64,000 nucleotides of DNA from Candidatus Flexifilum breve. GTDB lineage: Bacteria > Chloroflexota > Anaerolineae > Aggregatilineales > Phototrophicaceae. The stretch lies in the NCBI GenBank assembly GCA_016717205.1, contig JADKGC010000001.1, positions 620,001 through 684,000 on the forward strand, given 5' to 3'. The stretch's first letter is position 1; every line of letters begins with the position of its first letter. Made by a program: the position numbers and the translations under genes. Below are positions 16,182 to 24,023 of the stretch, one piece after another. The notes beneath the pieces are model-generated. The model was not told the DNA's origin. It did not search any database and saw nothing but the letters and a program-made list of their open reading frames with translations.

Positions 16182-17321
16182 GTGCTGGAGAAACCGCTGC
16201 TTCTGCTCGAAATGACCCACGGTGGGCAGGTCGAACGGTTTGAGAGCGCTGACGTGTCAATTTCGGGAGACTCGATCTTCATCTTCCGGCACGGAGCGGG
16301 AATCACCCTGCGCTTTGTGCTCACTCTTTATCCACTTGAGGAGGCGATTGACATCGAGTGCAAGTCGATGCCGACGATCCCGCGCCCCGATAACGGCGTG
16401 GCAGCGGCGCTCAAAATGCACCTTGCACTGCGACTCCCTGAAGGACGGCTGATTCATGATCACCCTTATGGCATGAGCGAAATCACCGCACAGGGTAAGA
16501 TCTACAAGCGCAAGTATCCCACAGGCGAATGGATGACTTCCCCGCAGGTCTTTGAGGACGTGCACAATCCCTTTACTGCGTTGAGCCTGCTCGATTTTAT
16601 GGGCGACAAACGCGGTGTGCTTCTCTTACATGACGGATCGCAAGCCTTCCTGCGCTGCGACACAAGCGCGGGAGTGCTGCACGTGGTGAATATCCTCAGC
16701 CTGTACGATGCCTGGGACGAAGATTATTTCGTGGATACCCTCGATCTTGGCTTCCGCCTGATACTGCATGGTGAGCTGGATCATGTGCAGCGCTGGAAGC
16801 TGGCGCAGGAATTCCGCCGTCCATTGGAATGGGTGACGAATTTTCGCAATCATCAGCACCCTGTCCTCGACCAGCAGCTTGCCAACAAGCCGCCGCTGCC
16901 GCCGACTTTCACCCCGGTGCAATGTGAGTCCGACTCGGTCGTCGTCACGGCGTTCTATCGTGAGTCCGAAGCGATCGCCAAAGATTTGCCGAACTACGCC
17001 GGGCGCGGCATGGGCTTCCCGTACATTCTGCGGCTCGTGGAGTTCAACGGCGTCGAAGCGTCCGTGACTCTGCGCGTCGCGGGGAGTGTCGGCGCGGCCT
17101 ACACGACCAACCTGCTCGGCGAAATCGTCGAACCTGTGACATTTACGCTCAGTGAGGATCAACTCACGAGCACCTGTCAGCTCACGCTCAAGCCACACGA
17201 GATTGCTACGCTGTACCTCGATCTCGAATGGGGGCGCAAACAGCCGCGCAACCTTGACGAACACCGCTCGGTCTGGGCGACCGTTCATCGCGTCGACGAG
17301 CAGCAGGAGAAGCCAGAATGA
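16182..17321 (+). CDS. GH38-like alpha-mannosidase, C-terminal beta domains (frameshifted continuation)
   Basis: This frame (GTG at 16182, no ribosome site) continues the upstream GH38-like gene. In-frame sequence before the GTG reads EFDFPDG, which extends naturally into VLEKPLLLLEMTHGG. Residues about 20-260 form the beta-sandwich supersandwich that follows the catalytic barrel in GH38 enzymes (VLTLYPLEEAIDIECKS, then LDLGFRLILHG). The last 100 residues form a terminal beta domain (LTLKPHEIATLYLDLEWG). A separate protein is unlikely. The two breaks at 16108 and about 16165 are single-base-type indels beside G and C runs. The stop overlaps the next start by 4 nt (ATGA). Confidence 0.66.
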   Translation: MLEKPLLLLEMTHGGQVERFESADVSISGDSIFIFRHGAGITLRFVLTLYPLEEAIDIECKSMPTIPRPDNGVAAALKMHLALRLPEGRLIHDHPYGMSEITAQGKIYKRKYPTGEWMTSPQVFEDVHNPFTALSLLDFMGDKRGVLLLHDGSQAFLRCDTSAGVLHVVNILSLYDAWDEDYFVDTLDLGFRLILHGELDHVQRWKLAQEFRRPLEWVTNFRNHQHPVLDQQLANKPPLPPTFTPVQCESDSVVVTAFYRESEAIAKDLPNYAGRGMGFPYILRLVEFNGVEASVTLRVAGSVGAAYTTNLLGEIVEPVTFTLSEDQLTSTCQLTLKPHEIATLYLDLEWGRKQPRNLDEHRSVWATVHRVDEQQEKPE

Positions 17322-18445
17322 CGCAGAAAGATCAGCTCGGCGTCGGCGTCATTGGCCTGCATGAGGGGCGCACACTGCTCGTCGCGCTCAATCACATCAT
17401 CCCGGCGAATGTGGGTGCGCCCACCGAACAGGTCACCCGCGCGCCGCACGCGCGTGCCGTCGCCGGGTGCGATGTGCGCGAGGAAAAGATCGCTGCCGCG
17501 CGCCGCGACTGTCCCGATCTGTTCTACACGACCGATTACGACGCCATGCTCAAGCGTGACGACGTCGATATCGTCGCCATTTACACCCCTGATCCTCTGC
17601 ACGGCGATCACATTGTGCGGGCGTTTGAGGCGGGCAAACACGTCATCTGCACCAAGCCGGTCGTCAACTCCGTCGAAGATGCGCGCCGCGTGCTGGAGGC
17701 GGGTCGCCGCACCGGACGCCAACTGCTCGTCGGGCAAAGCACGCGCTTTTTCGAACCATTCCAGCGGCAGCGCGCCGCCTATGAAGCGGGCCACATCGGC
17801 GCGTTGGAACTGCTCGACGCTCACTACATGCATCGCATGGACTGGTTCTATGACAAGAGCCCGTGGGCGACCGACCAAACCGATTGGGTCTACGCCGGGC
17901 TGAGTCATCCGGTGGATCTTGTCCGCTGGTATCTGGGGCGGATTGCGGAAGTTCAGGCTTACGGGCGGCAGTCGGCGCTGGCGCAGCAGTACCACGCGCA
18001 GTCGTTTGATATCTACACGGTCAATCTGCGCGCCGCCGACGGGCGCATCGGTCGGGTGCTCGGTCACTACGGCGTCCACGAACTGCCGTCGGCACGCAAT
18101 GCCATTGAGCTGCTGCTGTATGGCACCGATGGCAGCAGTCAGGCGCAGTATCACGATATGCGCTACCTCGCGACCCGACCGGACGGCGCGGAAATCCGCG
18201 AGGACTACCTCTACCACAAACGCGCCTATTACTTCAACAACGAAGTTCACGGCATGCACTACGGCGAATTTGCCAACTACACCGAATACTTCGCCAGCGC
18301 CTTGCTCGCCGACCGCCCGTACTCGCCGAACATTGAAGAAGGGATCGAGACTTACTGCGTGATGGAAGCGATCAAGCAGTCGGCGCAAGGGGGACAGCCT
18401 GTCCCCCTTGCGCCGCTGCTCGCTGACGTCGGTCTCAGCCCTTGA
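17318..18445 (+). CDS. Gfo/Idh/MocA-family NAD(P)-dependent oxidoreductase
   Basis: The 375-residue protein begins with a Rossmann fold (GVGVIGLHEGRTLL, a lengthened variant of GxGxxG) and contains IYTPDPLHGDHIVRAFEAGK and VICTKPVV, where Thr-Lys-Pro replaces the usual Glu-Lys-Pro. The catalytic-type H in SHPVDLVRWYLG fits the family. It probably oxidises or isomerises a sugar or polyol released by the neighbouring hydrolases. It overlaps the GH38 C-terminal frame by 4 nt, with AGGAG upstream. Its 3' end overlaps the convergent permease gene by 11 nt, and a 35-bp palindrome is embedded in its last 25 codons without disturbing the usual GQPV-LAPLLA ending. Confidence 0.86.
   Translation: MTQKDQLGVGVIGLHEGRTLLVALNHIIPANVGAPTEQVTRAPHARAVAGCDVREEKIAAARRDCPDLFYTTDYDAMLKRDDVDIVAIYTPDPLHGDHIVRAFEAGKHVICTKPVVNSVEDARRVLEAGRRTGRQLLVGQSTRFFEPFQRQRAAYEAGHIGALELLDAHYMHRMDWFYDKSPWATDQTDWVYAGLSHPVDLVRWYLGRIAEVQAYGRQSALAQQYHAQSFDIYTVNLRAADGRIGRVLGHYGVHELPSARNAIELLLYGTDGSSQAQYHDMRYLATRPDGAEIREDYLYHKRAYYFNNEVHGMHYGEFANYTEYFASALLADRPYSPNIEEGIETYCVMEAIKQSAQGGQPVPLAPLLADVGLSP
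18381..18415. repeat. 35-bp perfect palindrome inside coding sequence at a convergent gene junction
   Basis: CGGCGCAAGGGGGACAG (18381-18397) and its exact complement (18399-18415) flank one central base. The palindrome lies in the last part of the oxidoreductase gene and 20 nt beyond the stop of the convergent permease. No T run is present. It may act as a bidirectional stem-loop for both transcripts. Confidence 0.7.
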
Positions 18446-19286
18446 CGCCCGACAGCGAGATTCCCTCTACGAAATAGCGCTGGGCGAAGATATACACGAT
18501 CAACACGGGCAGCATGACCACCACCGCGCCCGCCATCAGCAGCGGCCAGTTCGGCTGTAGGAAGGCGTTCGGGCGCGCGTTGAAGTACGCCAGCCCGAGT
18601 TCAAGTGTCCGCATGTGCTCCTGCCGCGCGATCAGCAAGGGCCACAGCAGTTCTGTCCATGTGCCCATGAACGTGAACACGCCGAGCGTAGTCAGCGCCG
18701 GACCGTTGAGCGGCAGAAAAATGCGCGTGTAGACCGTCCATTCGCTCGCTCCGTCAATGCGGGCGGCGTCCTGATAGTCACGCGGGACGCCCAGAAACGC
18801 CTGCCGGAGCAGAAAGATGCCGAACGCGCTCGAAATGCCGGGAACGATCAGCCCCTGATACGTATTGACCCACCCCATCCCGGCGATGATCAGGAACATC
18901 GGGATCAGCGTGATCTGAAACGGGATCATCATGGTGGCGAGGTAAAGGACGAAGATTTTGTCCCGTCCGATGAAGTTCAACCGGGCGAAGCCGTAAGCCG
19001 CCATCGAACACACGACCATCTGCCCGAACACGGTGCAGGCGGTGATGAAGAACGTATTCAGAAAATAGCGCACAAATGGCAGTTCAACGAACAGCGTGCG
19101 GTAGGCCGAGAAGTTGAATTCCGTCGGGAGGATCTGCGGGGGATAGCTGAATTCCGTCCCCGGCGACTTGAGTGAGGTCGAGATCATCCAGATGAATGGC
19201 ACGACCATCGTCAGCGCGAAAGCGATCAGCACAATATAGCCGAGGATACTAAAAATCGTTCCGAGCGGCGTGCGTTTTTTCGTCAT
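18435..19286 (-). CDS. sugar ABC permease (MalG type), second system
   Basis: The 283-residue MalG-type permease has six helices and no large insertion, unlike its homologue at 9702-11012. The EAA loop is DYQDAARIDGASEWTVYTRI. The end, FAQRYFVEGISLSGVKG, is the family-typical tail. The ATG at 19286 is chosen because upstream in-frame sequence overlaps the preceding permease gene and looks non-coding. It is the last gene of the binding protein - permease - permease operon (21667 to 18435). Confidence 0.9.
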   Translation of the reverse strand: MTKKRTPLGTIFSILGYIVLIAFALTMVVPFIWMISTSLKSPGTEFSYPPQILPTEFNFSAYRTLFVELPFVRYFLNTFFITACTVFGQMVVCSMAAYGFARLNFIGRDKIFVLYLATMMIPFQITLIPMFLIIAGMGWVNTYQGLIVPGISSAFGIFLLRQAFLGVPRDYQDAARIDGASEWTVYTRIFLPLNGPALTTLGVFTFMGTWTELLWPLLIARQEHMRTLELGLAYFNARPNAFLQPNWPLLMAGAVVVMLPVLIVYIFAQRYFVEGISLSGVKG

Positions 19287-19300
19287 GACCGGAGTCCCCC

Positions 19301-20263
19301 TCAGTATAGGATTTCGTCGCTGCGGCGGCGCATGTAGACCAGTTGGAGCACCGTCGCGACAAAGATCACGGCGAACAGCACCCATGCCTGTGACGATGCA
19401 TAGCCGAAGTCGAACGACTCGAACGCGCGCCGGTAAATGTGAAACACGGCGACATCGGTCGCGCCGAGCGGGCCGCCTTTCGTGATCACCCACACAGGAG
19501 AGAACACTTGAAACGATCCGATCACGCCGGTGATGGCGAGAAAGAAACTGGTCGGGGCGAGCAGCGGCAGCGTGATGCGTAAGAAGGATTGCAGGCGGTT
19601 CGCGCCATCAATCGACGCCACCTCATACAACTCGCGGGGAATCGACTGCAAGCCCGCCAGCCAGATCACCATGCTGAAACCCGCGCTTTTCCAAATCGAG
19701 ATGATCACCAACGCAGGCATCGCTGTTGCTGGATTCCCCAACCAGTTGACGGGCGGCAGTCCGAGCAGCCCCAGCACGTAATTGACAATCCCAACGGACG
19801 GGTCAAGCAGCGTCAGCCAGATGATCGACACGGCGACCCACGACGAGATCACGGGCATGAAGAACAGCGTGCGAAAAATGTTTATGCCCTTCAGTTTCTG
19901 ATTCATAATCAGCGCGATGCCGAGGCTGATCGCCATGCCGAACGGAACGGCGAGCGCCGTGTAATAGGCGCTGTTGAGCATCGCCTGCCAGAAGCGCCGG
20001 TCGCCGAGTAGAAACTGATAGTTTTCCAACCCGATATAGGGTGCGTCGGTGAACGTCGGGCGATCCCAATCGCGAAAAGACAGGAAGAAACTGAACACCA
20101 GCGGGATGAATAGAAACACAATCAGGTGTATCAGAGACGGCAAAATAAACAGATAACCAGCTTTCTCGTTCGACCGACTCCAGAAGCGCCTCCACGCATT
20201 TTGGACGAAATTTCCGGGCGGTGTCGAGCGAGGAGACGAAGCAGCATCGATCACGCGGCTCAT
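19301..20263 (-). CDS. sugar ABC permease (MalF type), second system
   Basis: The product has 320 residues, six membrane helices and the EAA loop ELYEVASIDGANRLQSFLRI. AGYLFILPSLIHLIVFLFIP and ITKGGPLGATDVAVFHIYRRA are typical of CUT1 MalF-type subunits. The ATG at 20263 is preferred to one at 20275 because GGAG lies 7 nt before it. It lies 37 nt upstream of the MalG-type gene and 63 nt downstream of the binding-protein gene, separated from the latter by a stem-loop. Confidence 0.89.
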   Translation of the reverse strand: MSRVIDAASSPRSTPPGNFVQNAWRRFWSRSNEKAGYLFILPSLIHLIVFLFIPLVFSFFLSFRDWDRPTFTDAPYIGLENYQFLLGDRRFWQAMLNSAYYTALAVPFGMAISLGIALIMNQKLKGINIFRTLFFMPVISSWVAVSIIWLTLLDPSVGIVNYVLGLLGLPPVNWLGNPATAMPALVIISIWKSAGFSMVIWLAGLQSIPRELYEVASIDGANRLQSFLRITLPLLAPTSFFLAITGVIGSFQVFSPVWVITKGGPLGATDVAVFHIYRRAFESFDFGYASSQAWVLFAVIFVATVLQLVYMRRRSDEILY

Positions 20264-20281
20264 GCAATTCTCCATCAATGG

Positions 20282-20307
20282 GGAAAGCCGCCAATTGGCG
20301 GCTTTCC
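20282..20307 (-). other. stem-loop between binding protein and permease genes
   Basis: GGAAAGCCGCC (20282-20292) and GGCGGCTTTCC (20297-20307) flank AATT. There is no T run after the stem on the minus strand, so it is more likely a 3' stabiliser or partial attenuator favouring binding-protein mRNA than a full terminator. Confidence 0.6.
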
Positions 20308-20326
20308 ATAACCTAGGGGAAGTTAA

Positions 20327-21667
20327 TTAGCGGGACAGTTCGCGGTTGATTTCTTCGACGGCGGCAGCAACTTCCGTTTCCACATCACCACCGGCCAGAA
20401 TGCGTTCCATCATGGCGTCGAGCAGTTCTTCGACGGTCGGCCAGTTGGCGAAACGCGCGCCATAGGGTGGGCGTCCGAACTGGACTTCATTGACGAACAC
20501 TTCTTCGATTTCCGGATACGGGTTATCCTGAGCAGCGGCTTCGGCGGCTGCCTGATTGCCGGAAATGGCAATTCCGGTGATCGCCTTGGTGTCCTGATAG
20601 CCGCGATCGGTCGCAGCGGCAATGAAGTCGCAGGCGGCCTGTTTTTCGGCATCCGTCAAGCTGGCGTTGACCACGAAACCCGACGCATAGAAGACGGTCG
20701 CCTCTTGGGCGCTGGCGGGTTGGCTGAGGATGCCAAAGCTGCCCTCTTGGTAGTTGGCATTGGCGCGCAGACCGACCAGTTCCCAGTGACCACGGTCGAA
20801 CATAGCAAATTCGCCGAGCAGGAAGCGGTCAAGGAAGCCCGCCTGCTGAATGAGCTGGTCGTAGACGGTTGGTTCCGGCGACACGCCGTATTCCGTCACC
20901 AGATCGCGCAGGAACGTGATGGCCGCAATCGACTCCGGCGAATCGAGGTAGCCGCTGACCGTCGAGCCATCCGGCGCAATCACATCGCTGCCATTTTGCC
21001 ACACGCGATACAGCCACTCGAACGCCCACTTGCGCACGCGGAAGCCCCACTGTACCACATTCGTTTCGTCGAACTCAGGATCGAGGCGGTTGCGTCCGGA
21101 AGAGTCGAGCGTCAGTTCTTGGCTGAGTTGAATCAGGTCGTCCCACGTCCAGTCAGCCGGCGGCGGTTCGACGCCAGCGCGTTCAAACGAGGCGGTGTTG
21201 TAGTAAATTACCATCGGGGTGAAATCGTTGGGCAGCGCGTAGATCGGACCGTCGGCTTCCGGCTGCCAGATCGACAGCACCGTCGGGAAGAAGCGATCCA
21301 GATTGAGCGACGGCGTCAGTTCGAGGCACTCACGCAGATCCATCAGGTAGCCACCATCGACTAAGCGCGCAAAGGTTGACGCGTCCTGATTCCACACGTC
21401 GGGGGCTGTCCCGGCGGCGAGATCGACGAGGAGCTGCGTATCAAACTCCGGCGGTGTCTCAAGGGCGTTAACATCTACGTTGGCATGCGCGGTTTCGAAA
21501 TCGCTGATGAACGTCTGGTATGCCTCATCCAGCGGCGTTCCCTGCTCTTCAAGGGGGACGACGAACCCCATCACGTCCAGCGTGACTGGTTCCTGAGCAT
21601 TGACCGAAAATGCGACGACGAGAAGGATGCCGATGACAACCAAAAGTGGGGTAGTACGTTTGGACAT
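20327..21667 (-). CDS. sugar ABC substrate-binding protein (family 1), second system
   Basis: The 446-residue CUT1 binding protein has a Sec signal (TTPLLVVIGILLVVAFSVNA, likely cleaved before QEPV). Typical features are LVDLAAGTAPDVWNQDASTF, ALPNDFTPMVIYYNTASFE and PADWTWDDLIQLSQEL. GAGG lies about 10 nt before the ATG. It is the first gene of the second sugar operon and is divergent from the orphan glycosidase at 21851. The 183-nt shared upstream region shows no copy of the ATAGGTCTATACCT operator, so this system probably has a different regulator. The substrate is unknown. Confidence 0.88.
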   Translation of the reverse strand: MSKRTTPLLVVIGILLVVAFSVNAQEPVTLDVMGFVVPLEEQGTPLDEAYQTFISDFETAHANVDVNALETPPEFDTQLLVDLAAGTAPDVWNQDASTFARLVDGGYLMDLRECLELTPSLNLDRFFPTVLSIWQPEADGPIYALPNDFTPMVIYYNTASFERAGVEPPPADWTWDDLIQLSQELTLDSSGRNRLDPEFDETNVVQWGFRVRKWAFEWLYRVWQNGSDVIAPDGSTVSGYLDSPESIAAITFLRDLVTEYGVSPEPTVYDQLIQQAGFLDRFLLGEFAMFDRGHWELVGLRANANYQEGSFGILSQPASAQEATVFYASGFVVNASLTDAEKQAACDFIAAATDRGYQDTKAITGIAISGNQAAAEAAAQDNPYPEIEEVFVNEVQFGRPPYGARFANWPTVEELLDAMMERILAGGDVETEVAAAVEEINRELSR

Positions 21668-21850
21668 AATCTTTTTTCCTCAAAAACGCGCGATGAACCG
21701 ATACGAAAGAGCCTGGTACGGGTGCGGCGCAGTGGTTCTCTTTGGGGAAGCTCTATGTAAAGGTTATCATTACTTACTCGGATTCGCCAATCCCTCCTAT
21801 AAGCCCCTGCGGGCTCAAACGAGGGCCAATATTGACAGGTGGTACTTACT

Positions 21851-23428
21851 ATGCAGTTTTTCAGTTTCGACCCCAATAACCCTGTATTTCGGATCCAAGA
21901 TTGGGCACTGAGCCTCCAGATCATTACGCTGGAAAATGTCTACGGACTCGATCCGGACGGGATACACCGCACTGAGCACGAAGACAGCGCATCATTGAGC
22001 TGTATCGGACTGCGCTGGGGCGGTGGTCAGCAGCCCGCACCGGGAGGTCTACACCTGACCGCCAGTTTCGAGCCAGAGGGGCTGCGTGTGCGGATCAAAG
22101 CGCAGGCTCCAGAGCCAATCCGCGCGGTGAAAATTCTGATTAGGCATCTGGCGCCAGTCACAGCGCTCGACCAGTTTGATGACGAACGCGCCATCCCGCC
22201 GGAAGGTCTGCTTGACCGTTACCCCAACCAACTGCGCCTTCCGCTCCTGTGCGTGCGCCAGCTAGACGGGGTCACACTGGGTTTCCGTTGGGAAGACGCC
22301 GAACACCGCTCCAAGCGCTTTGCGGTCTATCGTGAGCGCTTTGGCGACGACTACACCGTCGAATGTATCCATGAGGAAGATGCCCGTCATTTCGCCACCC
22401 AGATCGAGGTACCCGACTGGATTTTTGCTCGCGTGGATGATCCTACTGCCTTTCGTGCGGCGCAGCTTACATTCAACGAACGTCAAGCGGGGCTCAAGCG
22501 CTGGGAAGAGCGCACGGATGTGCCGGATTGGGCGCGCCAACTCCGCCTCGTCGTGACGCTTCACGGCATGCACTGGTCGGGTTACACCTTCAATACCTAT
22601 GCGCAGATGATCGACATCCTACGCTACGTCGCGACACGCATCGATGGCTCGCAGGTGCTCGCCTATCTGCCGGGTTGGGAGGGACGCTACTACTGGCAGT
22701 ACGGGGACTATCGTCCCGATCCGCTGCTCGGTGGGGAAGCGGGTTTTACGGCACTGTGTCAGACGGCGCGTGAACTGGGAGTCCACCTGATGCCCATGTT
22801 TGGCGCGAACTGTGTCAACTCCTGGAAGTCAAATTATCATCTGTTTGGCCCGTCGTCCCATATGAAGACGGCAACCCGCAACGTGTTTCATGGTAATCAA
22901 CCGGATTGGGATACCAGCCGCACTCAGGATACGGGCTGGCAGGCGTGGCTCAACCCGGGTGCCCCTGCTTGGCAGCGTGAACTGATACGCCAGATCAATC
23001 AATTACTCGATCAATACGACCTGCACGCCGTCTTCCTCGACACTGTTGAAGTCTGGGTTAATGATCCCGACTTCAACCTGCTGGAAGGCTATCGACAGCT
23101 CGTTGGTGAACTGCGTCAGGCACGCACCGATCTTTTAGTGACAGGTGAAGATTGGTATGACGGGTTGCTGCCGCTCTTTCCGGTTTTCCAGCGGACGACG
23201 AAGTGGCGGCAGACGCCGGATTGGGTCGGGCGCTATGCCCGTCTGATGGGGCACATCGCCGATAGCGAACCAGCGCGGGGCAGCACTGGCGTCTTTGAGT
23301 CCGGCTACGCTCCGTATGAACGACTGCCGGATCAGCCCCACTATTTGCCAACGATCGCATTCGTCGACGGGACGCTCGAACAGGCCAGAGAGGAGATTGA
23401 CGCCATCATCGGGTTAGCTCACGGCTGA
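21851..23428 (+). CDS. putative TIM-barrel glycosidase of unknown family
   Basis: I do not recognise a named family for this 525-residue protein. The N-terminal 220 residues look like a beta-sandwich (GLRWGGGQQPAP, RAVKILIRHLAPVT). From about 230 the sequence is barrel-like: LRLVVTLHGMHWSGYTFNTY, VLAYLPGWEGRYYWQYGDY, GVHLMPMFGANCVN, HAVFLDTVEVW and LLVTGEDWYDG. The FLDTVEVW and TGEDW segments end predicted strands and could supply a catalytic Asp/Glu pair, as in retaining alpha-glycosidases. No signal peptide is seen. The ATG at 21851 has AGGTGG 8 nt upstream. Divergent position to a sugar ABC operon supports a carbohydrate role. Confidence 0.6.
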   Translation: MQFFSFDPNNPVFRIQDWALSLQIITLENVYGLDPDGIHRTEHEDSASLSCIGLRWGGGQQPAPGGLHLTASFEPEGLRVRIKAQAPEPIRAVKILIRHLAPVTALDQFDDERAIPPEGLLDRYPNQLRLPLLCVRQLDGVTLGFRWEDAEHRSKRFAVYRERFGDDYTVECIHEEDARHFATQIEVPDWIFARVDDPTAFRAAQLTFNERQAGLKRWEERTDVPDWARQLRLVVTLHGMHWSGYTFNTYAQMIDILRYVATRIDGSQVLAYLPGWEGRYYWQYGDYRPDPLLGGEAGFTALCQTARELGVHLMPMFGANCVNSWKSNYHLFGPSSHMKTATRNVFHGNQPDWDTSRTQDTGWQAWLNPGAPAWQRELIRQINQLLDQYDLHAVFLDTVEVWVNDPDFNLLEGYRQLVGELRQARTDLLVTGEDWYDGLLPLFPVFQRTTKWRQTPDWVGRYARLMGHIADSEPARGSTGVFESGYAPYERLPDQPHYLPTIAFVDGTLEQAREEIDAIIGLAHG

Positions 23429-23442
23429 AGCCGATCTAAAAT

Positions 23443-23495
23443 TACTAAAGTAGGTTCTCGAAAGAACGCCAAGCACGGATGTAGGGGGCGCACCG
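23443..23495. repeat. dispersed repeat, second copy of the 1750-1816 element
   Basis: CTAAAGTAGGTTCTCGAAAG and CACGGATGTAGGGGGCGCAC match the minus strand of about 1750-1813. The insert between them has diverged. Finding two copies of more than 45 bases 21 kb apart supports a mobile or gene-conversion repeat family. Confidence 0.65.
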
Positions 23496-23551
23496 GGTGT
23501 TGAGTCCCCCCCCCGGGGGAGCAGCGCCGCCAAGACGAAACCTCTTCGTAG

Positions 23552-23571
23552 GGACGCAATTCATTGCGTCC
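23552..23571. repeat. GGACGCAATG hairpin copy
   Basis: GGACGCAAT and ATTGCGTCC flank TC. It shares its core with the hairpin at 1478-1515 and is preceded by GTAG, as in other members of the family. Confidence 0.65.
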
Positions 23572-23634
23572 GCTAACGAAAGGAAAGGCTTTAAGGGATG
23601 CTTTTTAAACACCCTCATGTGTGCGCCCGAAAAT

Positions 23635-23656
23635 GGGCAGACACATAGGTCTGCCC
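23635..23656. repeat. GGGCAGAC hairpin copy
   Basis: GGGCAGAC (23635-23642) and GTCTGCCC (23649-23656) followed by CTAC repeat the motif at 1722-1743. Adjacent GTGTGCGCCC is a half-unit of the GGGCGCAC type. Confidence 0.65.
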
Positions 23657-23803
23657 CTACACGAAGATTTTCGAGAAGGTGTTTAAGCCAATGACCGTTT
23701 GTCAGCCAAAGGACAAGGCACCCGGTAACTGCGTCGAATGCCGTGAAAACGGGTTACCAGTCCGTCTTGGGCTTTTGCGGACGCGATACAGCGGGTGTCA
23801 TTG

Positions 23804-23958
23804 GTAGGGACGAGGCATGAGGCTATTTCAGAATTGGTCAGAATATTCAACCTCACCCTGCTTGCTGCGCAAGCAGGGTGAGGTTAGACAAACTGCCGAT
23901 TGTGAAATGACTTCATGCCTTGTCCGTTCGCAGCGGACAGCGCAGGCGCTGTCCCTAC
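23804..23958. mobile_element. 155-bp MITE-like element with nested inverted repeats
   Basis: GTAGGGAC (23804-23811) and GTCCCTAC (23951-23958) form the ends. Inside them GGAC-AGGCATGA..ATTTCA-type arms pair imperfectly with their complement at about 23913-23935. At the centre AACCTCACCCTGCTTG (23849-23864) pairs perfectly with 23870-23885 around CTGCG. There is no coding capacity. The structure fits a miniature inverted-repeat element or a large folded RNA or DNA cruciform. It lies between the orphan glycosidase and a two-component system. Confidence 0.6.
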
Positions 23959-23984
23959 GATCTCCGGATTCATAAGTATGAGCC

Positions 23985-24004
23985 GTAAGAATTCGGCAAG
24001 ATAT
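23985..24004 (+). promoter_or_regulatory. candidate response-regulator box (11-bp tandem)
   Basis: GTAAGAATT (23985-23993) and GCAAGATAT (23996-24004) are spaced by 11 bp just before the response-regulator gene. GCAAGAATT recurs twice at 25994 and 26016 upstream of the next gene. Tandem 11-bp direct repeats are typical of OmpR/PhoB-family binding. Confidence 0.45.
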
Positions 24005-24023
24005 TTATCGTACAATCGTTGCC

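Noticed and set aside
17285..18388. 367-codon minus-strand frame opposite the Gfo/Idh gene
   Set aside because: It is a high-GC antisense shadow. The plus-strand frame has clear family motifs and the minus frame has none.
23429..24023. Possible CRISPR array in the repeat-rich gap
   Set aside because: The repeats are hairpins of different types and spacing, without uniform direct repeats, spacers or cas genes.
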